From positions 1 to 9,203 of the forward strand of contig JAPLDV010000533.1 of the NCBI GenBank assembly GCA_026391235.1: DNA of 9,203 bases. The letters are read 5' to 3'. Within the stretch, counting starts at the first letter, position 1. Every line of letters starts with the position of its first letter. Below are positions 1-6,242 of this stretch, one piece after another. Made by a program: the position numbers and the translations under genes. The notes under the pieces were generated by a model that was not told where the DNA came from, did no database searches, and saw nothing but the letters and a program-made list of their open reading frames with translations. The DNA is from Bacteroidia bacterium. Its GTDB lineage: Bacteria > Bacteroidota > Bacteroidia > Bacteroidales > UBA12481.

Positions 1-1
1 G

Positions 2-292
2 AACCCGTATTATGGCAACTCGGCTTATGAACTGTCGCAGCTGGATAATCTGGTAAAGATCACCAACCTGCCGAAAACTTGTACCGTATCGATTTATTCA
101 CTCAACGGCAACCTGATCCGTCGCTTCATGAAAGATGCCGAAGTGACCTTCCTGGATTGGGATCTGAAAAATCAATATGGTATTCCGATCGCCAGCGGTG
201 CGTACATTGTTCATATCAACGCTCCGGGTATCGGCGAAAAAGTAGTGAAATTCTTCGGAGCGCTAAGGCCGCAGGATCTTAACTCGCTATAA
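2..292 (+). CDS. C-terminal end of a large secreted/surface protein, FlgD-like Ig fold (5' end outside the window)
   Basis: An open frame enters from the left edge and ends at TAA 290-292, giving 96 residues. The visible part reads like the terminal Ig-like beta-sandwich of big Bacteroidota extracellular proteins. It has a stretch VKITNLPKTCTVSIYSLNG (inter-strand turn, 'V.IY.LNG' strand), then LDWDLKNQYGIPIASGAYIVHI. The W-D-x-x-N-x-x-G-x-P-I-A-S-G-x-Y pattern is the hallmark of FlgD-type Ig and type IX secretion-associated C-terminal domains. It ends in GEKVVKFFGALRPQDLNSL, where the K-x-V-K-F-F/W-G segment replaces the usual short basic T9SS sorting tail. Secretion by the type IX system is inference; the N-terminal domains and signal peptide are not visible. 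It is separated from the downstream HIT gene by a palindromic repeat and is probably transcribed independently of it. The function of the whole protein cannot be stated. Confidence 0.8.
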   Translation, partial: NPYYGNSAYELSQLDNLVKITNLPKTCTVSIYSLNGNLIRRFMKDAEVTFLDWDLKNQYGIPIASGAYIVHINAPGIGEKVVKFFGALRPQDLNSL

Positions 293-300
293 AACATGAT

Positions 301-326
301 GTAGAGACGGATATATCCGTCTCTAC
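301..326. repeat. Perfect 26-bp palindrome, probable dispersed repeat
   Basis: The half-site GTAGAGACGGATA is followed directly by its exact reverse complement, with no spacer or mismatch. It fills most of the 52-nt gap between the surface-protein stop and the HIT start. No T-run follows on either strand, so it is not a good intrinsic terminator. The GTAGAGACG...CGTCTCTAC outer arms resemble intergenic palindromes that I recall as abundant in Bacteroidota and cyanobacterial genomes; that resemblance is from memory and unchecked. A transcribed copy would form a 13-bp stem (fewer pairs once a loop is allowed). Confidence 0.75.
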
Positions 327-344
327 GAAATAGGAGATACATTT

Positions 345-737
345 ATGGCAAGTATTTTTTCAAGAATTGTGAGCGGGGAGATTCCCTGTTATAAAATTGC
401 AGAAAACGATCAGTTTCTGGCTTTTCTTGATATAAATCCTCTGGTAAAGGGACATACGCTTGTTATTCCCAAAATGGAAGTTGACTATATTTTCGATCTT
501 TCTGATGATGAGTTGGCGTCATTAATGGTATTCGCCAGAAAGGTTGCATTGGTGATAGGTAATGTTATGCCCTGTAAACGGGTTGGATTAGCTGTTATCG
601 GATTGGAAGTACCTCATGCACATGTCCACCTTGTGCCTATCAACGGTATTTACGATATCGACTTTAAACAGCCGAAGTTGAAAATCTCAACGGAAGAATT
701 TTTAGAAATTGCAGAAAGGATCCGGGCAGGGCTTTAA
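345..737 (+). CDS. HIT-family protein (Hint/PKCI-type nucleotide hydrolase)
   Basis: This 130-residue protein has the usual length for a bacterial Hint-type HIT protein. The N-terminal [20 protein letters not shown] is the canonical family opening ('IF.KI..GEIP...'), followed by [17 protein letters not shown] (residues 28-43). The catalytic histidine triad is H91-A-H93-V-H95-L-V-P, where the third histidine is expected to be the nucleophile that forms the AMP-histidine intermediate. Family members hydrolyse nucleoside phosphoramidates or other AMP/NMP conjugates in the cytosol as homodimers; the natural substrate cannot be told from sequence. The start is supported by AGGAGA at 332-337, seven nucleotides before the ATG. 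The TAA (735-737) overlaps the stop of the convergent ruvC remnant, and a terminator hairpin spans the end of the gene. No other partner gene is evident. Confidence 0.93.
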   Translation: MASIFSRIVSGEIPCYKIAENDQFLAFLDINPLVKGHTLVIPKMEVDYIFDLSDDELASLMVFARKVALVIGNVMPCKRVGLAVIGLEVPHAHVHLVPINGIYDIDFKQPKLKISTEEFLEIAERIRAGL

Positions 738-757
738 CGAACCTTGCCCGGGTTTTT
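722..757 (+). terminator. Intrinsic terminator embedded in the HIT/ruvC gene ends
   Basis: A 10-bp stem pairs 722-731 (CCGGGCAGGG) with 742-751 (CCTTGCCCGG), with one G-T wobble and a 10-nt loop. It is followed by GTTTTT at 752-757. It fits an intrinsic terminator for the rightward HIT transcript. The left arm lies in the last HIT codons, the loop holds both stop codons, and the right arm lies in the last codons of the opposing ruvC remnant. On the minus strand the following bases are only weakly T-rich. Confidence 0.7.
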
Positions 758-1149
758 CCGGACGTACTCTTCCCAGGATTTCACACCGGGTGCCGCAATT
801 GGACGGTCATTCTGGAAATGATGGCACAGCGCTACCGAGATTGCGTCTGTAGCATCCAGGTGTTTAGGAAGTTCGACTAGTTTCAGGAGCTTTCCTACCA
901 TCATGGCAACCTGTTCTTTAGATGCATTTCCATTGCCTGTAATGGATAGCTTGATTTTACGCGGAGCATATTCAAACACCGGAATACCCCTGTTAAAAGC
1001 CGGGGCAAGGGCCACTCCCTGTGCTCGCCCGAGTTTTAACATCACTTGGATGTCCTTACCATAGAATGGAGCCTCAATCGCAACTTCGTCCGGAGAAAAT
1101 TCGATGATAAGGGCATTAATTCCCCTAGTATGATGTGGTCCTGGCTCAT
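734..1149 (-). pseudogene. ruvC: Holliday junction resolvase RuvC, internally deleted and frameshifted
   Basis: RuvC cuts Holliday junctions as a dimer with RuvAB. The ATG at 1149 overlaps the EamA stop as ATGA and encodes MSQDHIILG, the normal RuvC opening just before the GIDPG motif. At about 1121-1125 the sequence jumps, in another frame, to [23 protein letters not shown], which in intact RuvC lies some 50 residues later. The rest is collinear to the end: [20 protein letters not shown] and [11 protein letters not shown]. The second acidic residue (Glu, codon 1073-1075) and the C-terminal pair in LDATDA (codons 854-856 and 845-847) are present. The first catalytic Asp (E. coli D7) is lost. 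The ATG frame stops after 35 codons, and the long frame has a TAA at 1157-1159. The remnant is 416 bp against roughly 560 bp expected. A real deletion or an assembly error are both possible; either way the stretch as given cannot encode an active resolvase. Confidence 0.85.
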
Positions 1150-2036
1150 TTTCTCTTTATTGTTACCGGGATAAGTTGCTGGATCAGAATTCCGCCGACA
1201 ATAAAAGCCAATCCGGTCGGCGTAGTCCTATTGATTTTTTCCCCAAGGATTAAATGTATGAAGAACAGTGCAATGAACGGTGAAATAAACACCAGGTTAC
1301 TGATCCTTGCGTTGTTTTTAGAGTTCCCAAGGGCTGTCAGCCAACAAACAAAACCAATGGCCATCTCAGTAAGTCCAACATAAGCGGCGGGTATAACCGA
1401 TAGGTTCCATGTCAACTGTTTCGGTGAGATCAGCAAAGCGATCCCGGTAAAAGCGCTGCCGAAAAAGAAGTTTAGTGTGATTTTGATAATCTCAGGACGG
1501 GAATCTCTTACATTATAAATCCAGAAGGTTGCCCAAATAATGGAACTAGCCAGTGCAAGAATTACGCCGACTGGCTCGTTGACAGGGGTGTTGAAAATAT
1601 TTCGTCCCTGGGAGCTAATGACCACAACTCCCGTAAAGCTAATCAGGATTGCAGCAAATTCAACTGGCCTGATCTTTTGATGGAGGAAAGGAACGGATAA
1701 GAGCACCAGCATAACCGGCCAGGTGTAGTTTAGCGGTCCTGCGATCTGGGCAGGAAGAACACTATAGGCACTCAGGAGGATCAGATAATAGAGAAACGGA
1801 TTCAGAAACCCGCCAAAGGCTGAGCGTATCAGGTTTTTTGGAGTGCTTTTCAGGAGTTCGCCGGTTTGTTTCCTGATGGCCAACACCACCACAAGAAACA
1901 TCCAGGCTACTGTTGATGCAATAAACAGAAGTTGGATTAAATCCATTCCACGGAGAGCCAGCTTGAAGGCAGTGCCTGCGGTTGACCAAAGGATAATCGC
2001 GGTCAATGCAAACAGGTATATCGACCGCTGTTTCAT
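1146..2036 (-). CDS. EamA/DMT-superfamily permease (RhaT/YdcZ-like drug/metabolite transporter)
   Basis: This 296-residue, very hydrophobic protein has two repeated halves of about five membrane helices each, the architecture of the 10-TMS EamA family in the inner membrane. The first half opens [21 protein letters not shown] ('.W.t.....k...') and includes the [19 protein letters not shown] helix. The second half repeats it with [19 protein letters not shown]. The C-terminal helices [18 protein letters not shown] and [13 protein letters not shown] are typical, so the protein is complete. The substrate is unknown; relatives export amino acids or metabolites. I chose the ATG at 2036 rather than 2054 because it forms an ATGA overlap with the upstream TPR gene's stop (TGA 2035-2033), matching the other junctions of this cluster. 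Its own TGA overlaps the ruvC start in the same way. Confidence 0.9.
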   Translation of the reverse strand: MKQRSIYLFALTAIILWSTAGTAFKLALRGMDLIQLLFIASTVAWMFLVVVLAIRKQTGELLKSTPKNLIRSAFGGFLNPFLYYLILLSAYSVLPAQIAGPLNYTWPVMLVLLSVPFLHQKIRPVEFAAILISFTGVVVISSQGRNIFNTPVNEPVGVILALASSIIWATFWIYNVRDSRPEIIKITLNFFFGSAFTGIALLISPKQLTWNLSVIPAAYVGLTEMAIGFVCWLTALGNSKNNARISNLVFISPFIALFFIHLILGEKINRTTPTGLAFIVGGILIQQLIPVTIKRK

Positions 2037-3560
2037 CCTTTTGATTTGGGGCAATCATCCAGTGCAGGATCGTCGGGTGTACCATTGATTATGGAATCAA
2101 GGATGATCAGCGCATCATCATTTTTGTGCATGAATATCAGGTAGTCGGCATTTGCTAACTTCAAAAGTATTGATTGGGTGGAATCTTTGTCGGAAATATT
2201 CTCCCGGATCAGGATTGATAATTCCATGGCATCGTTGGCATTTGGTTTGGATGTACTCCCTTTCAGGATATCTAGCTGTGCAAGAGCCCATTTGTAATTC
2301 CCTGTAAACCATGAGAGCTGTGCTTTTCTGTACCGGGCAGCGGATCCTTCAGGATTGTCGGGGTTCTCCATATCCACCATACTGTATACCAATGAAGCTT
2401 CCCATGGATCCCCGGAACTGTTTTCCGGGTAGTGCTAATGCCTCTTCGATTGTTGCTAATCCCTGGGAGAAATCGTCCAGCTGAAAAGCCTGGATATGTG
2501 CAAGCTCAATGTATATGGGATCTGATACGCTTTCCCTTCCAAGATCGGTAATGGTTTTGCGAAAATCCGCAGCCAGGTTACTCCATTCACCTGGTTGAGT
2601 ACCTGGTGTGTTTCTCAATTTATAGGACAAGGTGAGTAGATATTCAATCCTCGCAAGGTTATAAATAGCCTGGCGACTTGGACCCGTTGGACCTCTGCCG
2701 ATCACGTAAAGATATGCGGTAATGGCAGCATCCAGATCTCCGGCATCGACTGAGATACGGGCGATCTGGAGTAATTTGTCAGGAGATGCCTGGTTGCGGC
2801 GATCCATTGCGATGGCTTGTTCAACGGCTTCAGTGAATTTTTTCTCCTCTGATAATACCCAGACCAGCATTTCATAGAAGGTTGGAATACCCGGCCACTG
2901 CTGTATAAAACTATACGTTTTTTCTCTGGTCAGCTGAAGGAGGTTCTGATCGACATCGTTGGTCAATGCGTTCTGAATCATGATCTGCACCGTGGGAACA
3001 TATTTGGGGTCGGTGAGGATAAGATTATAATATTCTTCGAGCATCTCCGGGAACCGCCGTTCAGCATAATAGACATTTGCCAGTTCCATCCTGAATTCAT
3101 TCGGATTTCCCATAATTTTCCGGCCGAGTTCATAAACCATCTCGGAGTACTGGAATTTGAGGTAGGAGGAATAGATGTTCCCCAGGTTTATGATTCCGGC
3201 AACCGACTGGGGAAAGTGCTTAAGCGGTTCATTGTATGCATCTTCTGCTTTTTTACTATCGCCCGAGGCTTCAAATATATAACCAAGCTCGACATTCAGG
3301 TTGACCTCCTGGGATTGTCTGATCGCCTTCCTGACCGTTTTTATTGCGGTATCGTAATCGCGGGACTCGATCAGGCAATTGACGTAATAATGAAGATAGG
3401 TTGAAACTTCGTTTTCCTCATACATGCGTAAAAACAGAGGTGCAGCTTTCTCATAATCGCGTTGGTTGTAATATTCGAATGCAAGCTTTGAGGTATTGTC
3501 CTGAGCTAAACCCGACTGAAGTCCAAGAATCAGAATAAATCCAGTGAGGAAAATTTTCAT
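2033..3560 (-). pseudogene. Exported TPR-repeat protein, single-base frameshift near 2421-2424
   Basis: The 5' frame opens with a signal peptide, MKIFLTGFILILGLQSGLAQ (hydrophobic core, cleavage probably after GLA or LAQ). At least five tetratricopeptide-like helix pairs follow in residues 24-190, for example FEYYNQRDYEKAAPLFLRM and LGYIFEASGDSKKAEDAY. The frame runs into unrelated residues after LALPG (about residue 378). The homologous reading continues one frame over as SGDPWEASLVYSMVDMENP, with further TPR-like sequence (AQLSWFTGNYKWALAQLD), to the TGA at 2035-2033. Removing one A from AAAA (TTTT at 2421-2424 on the plus strand) restores one frame of about 508 codons. The change is therefore a homopolymer indel, either sequencing error or genuine. 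The product is probably a periplasmic or membrane-associated scaffold; no specific function can be assigned. It starts in an ATGA overlap with serS and ends in one with the EamA gene. Confidence 0.85.
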
Positions 3561-4834
3561 AACCTGATACGGTCGAAACCGGTATAGGGATGAAGTATTT
3601 CAGGGATAATTATTTCGTTTCCATGCTGGTTATTCTCGAGCAAACCCGCTACGATCCTGGGCAATGCCAGGGCACTGCCGTTGAGTGTATGAGCAAGCTG
3701 GGTACGTTTGTCGCCTTTATCACGGAACCTTAATTTCAACCGGTTAGCCTGGAACGACTCAAAGTTGGACACAGATGAAACCTCGAGCCAGCGGCCTTGA
3801 CCTGCTGCAAAAACTTCGAAGTCATAGGTCATTGCCGAGGTAAAGCCCATGTCACCCCCGCAGAGACGGATGATCCGGTACGGGAGTTCAAGGAGATTGA
3901 CTAATGATTCCACATAAGCAACCATTTCATCAAGACCGGCGTATGAATTATCCGGATGGCGCACCTGCACGATTTCGACTTTATCAAACTGGTGCAAACG
4001 GTTCAATCCGCGTACATGACTGCCCCAGGATCCGGCTTCGCGCCGGAAACAAGGGGTATAAGCCATGTACTTAACGGGTAATTGGTCGGCCGCGAGGATT
4101 TCATCGCGGAAGATATTAGTTACCGGGACTTCGGCGGTTGGGATCAGGTATAAACCATCTGCCTCAGAGCGATACATCTGAGCTTCTTTATCGGGCAGCT
4201 GGCCTGTCCCATAAGCTGAATCTTCATTAACCATAATGGGGGGCTGCACTTCGGTGAATCCTGCCTTTAAGCCCTGGTCGAGGAAAAAGTTAATCAATGC
4301 GCGTTGCAGGCGGGCCGCTTCCCTCTGATAAACTGGGAATCCCGCACCAGTAAGTTTCACACCAAGCTCAAAATCAATCAATCCCGATCCGGCGAGCAGG
4401 TCCCAATGCGGTTTTCTGTTAATATCCGGTTCAGGGATGATGCCCCCGGAACGGATTAACTGGTTATCATCTGCAGTTTTTCCTGCCGGAACCAACTCAT
4501 GTGGAAGGTTAGGTAATTGAACAACCATCTCCTGCAGTTGGAGATCGATCAAGGCATGTTCCTCCTTAAGAACCCTGTTCTGTTCTTTGATTTCGAAAGT
4601 CTGGTTCTTTGCAGCTTCAGCTTCATGGTTTTTGCCTTCCTTATAGAGTTGGCCGATTTGCCTGGCCAGATTATTCAGGTCGGCCAACTGGATGTCGATC
4701 CGGGTTTGAAGTGCACGGCGTTTTTCGTCGGCTGACAGGATGCGGCCAATGATCTGAGTTGCATCAAAGTTCTTGATTTTCAGTCGTTCGATGATGAAAT
4801 CACTTTGTTCCTGGATGAGTTTAAGGGGAAGCAT
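3557..4834 (-). CDS. serS: Serine--tRNA ligase
   Basis: SerRS charges tRNA-Ser with serine via seryl-adenylate in the cytosol. The 425 residues are the usual family length. Residues 1 to about 105 form the tRNA-binding antiparallel coiled-coil arm, rich in charged heptads (KEGKNHEAEAAKNQTFEIKEQNRVLKEE region). The class II catalytic core follows: TAEVPVTN (233-240), motif 2 FRREAGSWGSHVRGLNRLHQF (263-283, described here by its ends), the serine/ATP site EVSSVSNFESFQANR (351-365), and motif 3 HTLNGSALALPR (382-393). Residues 263-283 have the motif 2 arginine and glutamate in place, so the enzyme looks active. The gene follows the rpmA terminator by 27-32 nt, so it probably has its own promoter, but I see no strong -7/-33 pair in that gap. 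It heads the ATGA-coupled serS-TPR-EamA-ruvC cluster. Confidence 0.97.
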   Translation of the reverse strand: MLPLKLIQEQSDFIIERLKIKNFDATQIIGRILSADEKRRALQTRIDIQLADLNNLARQIGQLYKEGKNHEAEAAKNQTFEIKEQNRVLKEEHALIDLQLQEMVVQLPNLPHELVPAGKTADDNQLIRSGGIIPEPDINRKPHWDLLAGSGLIDFELGVKLTGAGFPVYQREAARLQRALINFFLDQGLKAGFTEVQPPIMVNEDSAYGTGQLPDKEAQMYRSEADGLYLIPTAEVPVTNIFRDEILAADQLPVKYMAYTPCFRREAGSWGSHVRGLNRLHQFDKVEIVQVRHPDNSYAGLDEMVAYVESLVNLLELPYRIIRLCGGDMGFTSAMTYDFEVFAAGQGRWLEVSSVSNFESFQANRLKLRFRDKGDKRTQLAHTLNGSALALPRIVAGLLENNQHGNEIIIPEILHPYTGFDRIRL

Positions 4835-4861
4835 ATATAGTAGATTTTGAAGGCTCTAAAA

Positions 4862-4908
4862 TAAGAAATCTCCTGAACTATACCGTTACCGGGATAATTC
4901 AGGAGATT
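4862..4908 (-). terminator. Terminator between rpmA and serS
   Basis: Read on the minus strand, AATCTCCTGAA (4908-4898) pairs perfectly over 11 bp with TTCAGGAGATT (4877-4867). The 20-nt loop can fold further: 4879-4885 pairs with 4890-4896 with one mismatch, closed by a GUAA (GNRA-type) tetraloop on this strand. The distal side is T-rich (TTTCTTATTTTAG). It lies just downstream of rpmA and ahead of serS, fitting an intrinsic terminator for the rplU-rpmA transcript, possibly leaky. Confidence 0.7.
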
Positions 4909-4929
4909 CCCTGATAAGACGGGTAACGT

Positions 4930-5193
4930 TTATTCGTTTCCTTCAGGAAGAACTGAAACGTATGAGCGATCGTTTTTCTTGCGCTGAAAGGTAACTGTGC
5001 CATCTTCAAGGGCAAACAAGGTATGATCCCTGCCAATTCCTACGTTAAGGCCCGGATGGTGTTGGGTTCCACGTTGGCGAACAAGAATGTTACCGGCTTT
5101 TGCCGCTTGTCCGCCGTAAATTTTTACTCCCAGCCGCTTGCTTTCCGATTCACGTCCGTTTCGGGAGCTACCTGATGCTTTCTTGTGTGCCAT
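4930..5193 (-). CDS. rpmA: 50S ribosomal protein bL27
   Basis: bL27 is a large-subunit protein whose N-terminal tail reaches the peptidyl-transferase centre and contacts the P-site tRNA. The 87 residues begin [23 protein letters not shown], carrying the conserved basic A-H-K-K tail directly after the initiator Met. There is therefore no N-terminal extension of the kind removed by the Prp protease in Firmicutes. The body has the family signature [15 protein letters not shown] (residues 35-49) and the strand [16 protein letters not shown]. It follows rplU by 18 nt, the near-universal rplU-rpmA pair, and shares its promoter. A hairpin terminator lies after its stop. Confidence 0.98.
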   Translation of the reverse strand: MAHKKASGSSRNGRESESKRLGVKIYGGQAAKAGNILVRQRGTQHHPGLNVGIGRDHTLFALEDGTVTFQRKKNDRSYVSVLPEGNE

Positions 5194-5211
5194 AATCCTG
5201 AGTATTATCGA

Positions 5212-5526
5212 TTAACCAAGAATAATGTCCTGTATTTGAATTTGGGTGAAATTCTGACGATGACCGTTCAGCTTCTGATAACCTTTTCTGCGTTTCTTCT
5301 TGAAAACCAGAACCTTATCACCCCTTAAATGAGTTAAAATCTTTGCTGCGATTTTTGCACCTTCAACAACCGGATTTCCGACCTGAACCTTGCCTTCATT
5401 ATCGATGAGCAAAACCTTTGCAAACTCCATGTCTGTTCCTTCCTCTGCGTCCAACCTGTGAACGTAAACCTTCTGATCTTTAACCACCTTGAACTGCTGT
5501 CCGGCTATGTCAACTATTGCGTACAT
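5212..5526 (-). CDS. rplU: 50S ribosomal protein bL21
   Basis: bL21 is a large-subunit protein that binds 23S rRNA near domain I/bL20. The 104 residues start MYAIVDIAGQQFKV, the standard opening ('MYAIVE.GGKQ.KV'). They include the basic rRNA-binding stretch VLVFKKKRRKGYQKLNGHRQ and end FTQIQIQDIILG, all typical. I place the start at ATG 5526-5524; a GTG just upstream at 5529 would add one residue and is less likely. This is the first gene of the leftward rplU-rpmA transcript. It has a strong Bacteroidota-type promoter 38-45 nt upstream and a leader of roughly 30 nt. Confidence 0.97.
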   Translation of the reverse strand: MYAIVDIAGQQFKVVKDQKVYVHRLDAEEGTDMEFAKVLLIDNEGKVQVGNPVVEGAKIAAKILTHLRGDKVLVFKKKRRKGYQKLNGHRQNFTQIQIQDIILG

Positions 5527-5563
5527 CACGAATAAATAAAATTACAGATATCATTTGGGTCTG

Positions 5564-5595
5564 CAAAGGTAGAAAACATATTCCTATTTTACAAA
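5564..5595 (-). promoter_or_regulatory. Bacteroidota sigma-ABfr-type promoter for rplU-rpmA
   Basis: On the minus strand the -7 element is TACCTTTG (5571-5564), an exact match to the Bacteroidota consensus TAnnTTTG, followed by CA. A -33 element TTTG lies at 5595-5592, with a 20-nt spacer. Transcription should start around 5555-5560. This is the clearest lineage marker in the window. Confidence 0.8.
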
Positions 5596-5619
5596 GCTGC
5601 CGGGTTTATATTTATTTGA

Positions 5620-5627
5620 TACATTTA
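5620..5627 (+). promoter_or_regulatory. Possible -7 element for the DUF151-nupC-thyA-folA operon
   Basis: TACATTTA matches TAnnTTTG except for the last base and lies 17 nt before the ATG at 5644. The expected -33 TTG near 5597-5599 is only CTG. The divergent rplU promoter lies immediately to the left, so the two promoters would be back to back and their -33 regions would nearly touch. Confidence 0.35.
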
Positions 5628-5643
5628 CGGAAAATCACGAAAC

Positions 5644-6234
5644 ATGGGGAATAAGGTGAAATTGCGGGTTATGGGCCTGACTTTCAGTCAGACGCAGACT
5701 GGTAGTTACGCTCTGGTTTTGGCAGAGGAGTCGGGCAAAAAGAGAATCCCGATCATGATAGGAGCTTTTGAAGCTCAGGCCATTGCCCTTCATCTGGAAG
5801 AACTTAAGCCTCCGCGACCATTAACGCACGATCTTTTTCTGAGCTTTTCGAGAGCCTATGGCATAGAACTGAAAGAGGTACTGATCAGTAAGCTGGATGA
5901 AGGAATTTTTTACTCTGAATTAGTCTTTTTTCATGACAATGAAATCGTCAGGATCGACTCACGTACCTCAGATGCAGTTGCCCTTGCTTTGCGTTTCAAA
6001 TGTCCGATCTATACAACCGTTGAAATTCTCGAAAAGGCTGGTATTATTCTGGAAGATAAAGGGGAAATAGAAAAAGACATTGAAGAGGAATTATCAGGCG
6101 GCGAGGATCCCATCGAATCCAAAACACAGGCAGAACTGGAGGATATGCTGTCGCAGGCTATAGTCAACGAGGATTATGAAACTGCTTCACAGATCCGTGA
6201 TGAAATGAAGCGCCGTCATGGCAGGAAAGGATAA
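5644..6234 (+). CDS. Bifunctional nuclease family protein (DUF151) with C-terminal UVR motif
   Basis: This 196-residue cytosolic protein has two parts. Residues 1 to about 135 are the DUF151/BFN domain: VKLRVMGLTFSQTQTGSYALVLAEESGKKRIPIMIG, EAQAIALHLEEL.PPRPLTHDL (44-64), and IDSRTSDAVALALRFKCPIYTT (104-125) with the conserved S-R-x-S-D-A-x-A-L-A core. An acidic linker (EKDIEEELSGGED, 143-155) leads to a UvrB/UvrC-type UVR motif (about 163-191, LEDMLSQAIVNEDYETASQIRDEM), a helical hairpin used for protein contacts. Plant and bacterial BFN proteins have been reported to degrade RNA and DNA, but the role of the bacterial DUF151 family is poorly fixed and nuclease activity here is inference. It is the first gene of the nupC-thyA-folA operon, and nupC follows after 8 nt. 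Confidence 0.9.
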   Translation: MGNKVKLRVMGLTFSQTQTGSYALVLAEESGKKRIPIMIGAFEAQAIALHLEELKPPRPLTHDLFLSFSRAYGIELKEVLISKLDEGIFYSELVFFHDNEIVRIDSRTSDAVALALRFKCPIYTTVEILEKAGIILEDKGEIEKDIEEELSGGEDPIESKTQAELEDMLSQAIVNEDYETASQIRDEMKRRHGRKG

Positions 6235-6242
6235 CCTATCTT

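Noticed and set aside
79..282. 67-codon plus-strand open frame at the left edge
   Set aside because: It lies entirely inside the surface-protein C-terminus in another frame, has no recognisable features, and that overlapping frame is clearly coding.
1762..2085. Minus-strand 107-codon frame overlapping the EamA gene
   Set aside because: It is Cys/Pro/His-rich without motifs and shadows the EamA and TPR coding sequence in another frame.
4835..4866. Possible promoter for serS in the gap after the rpmA terminator
   Set aside because: TATTTTAG is a poor match to TAnnTTTG and no properly spaced -33 TTG is visible.
5527..5563. Possible autoregulatory leader (bL21/bL20-like) before rplU
   Set aside because: The leader is only about 30 nt and shows no convincing stem or rRNA mimicry by eye.
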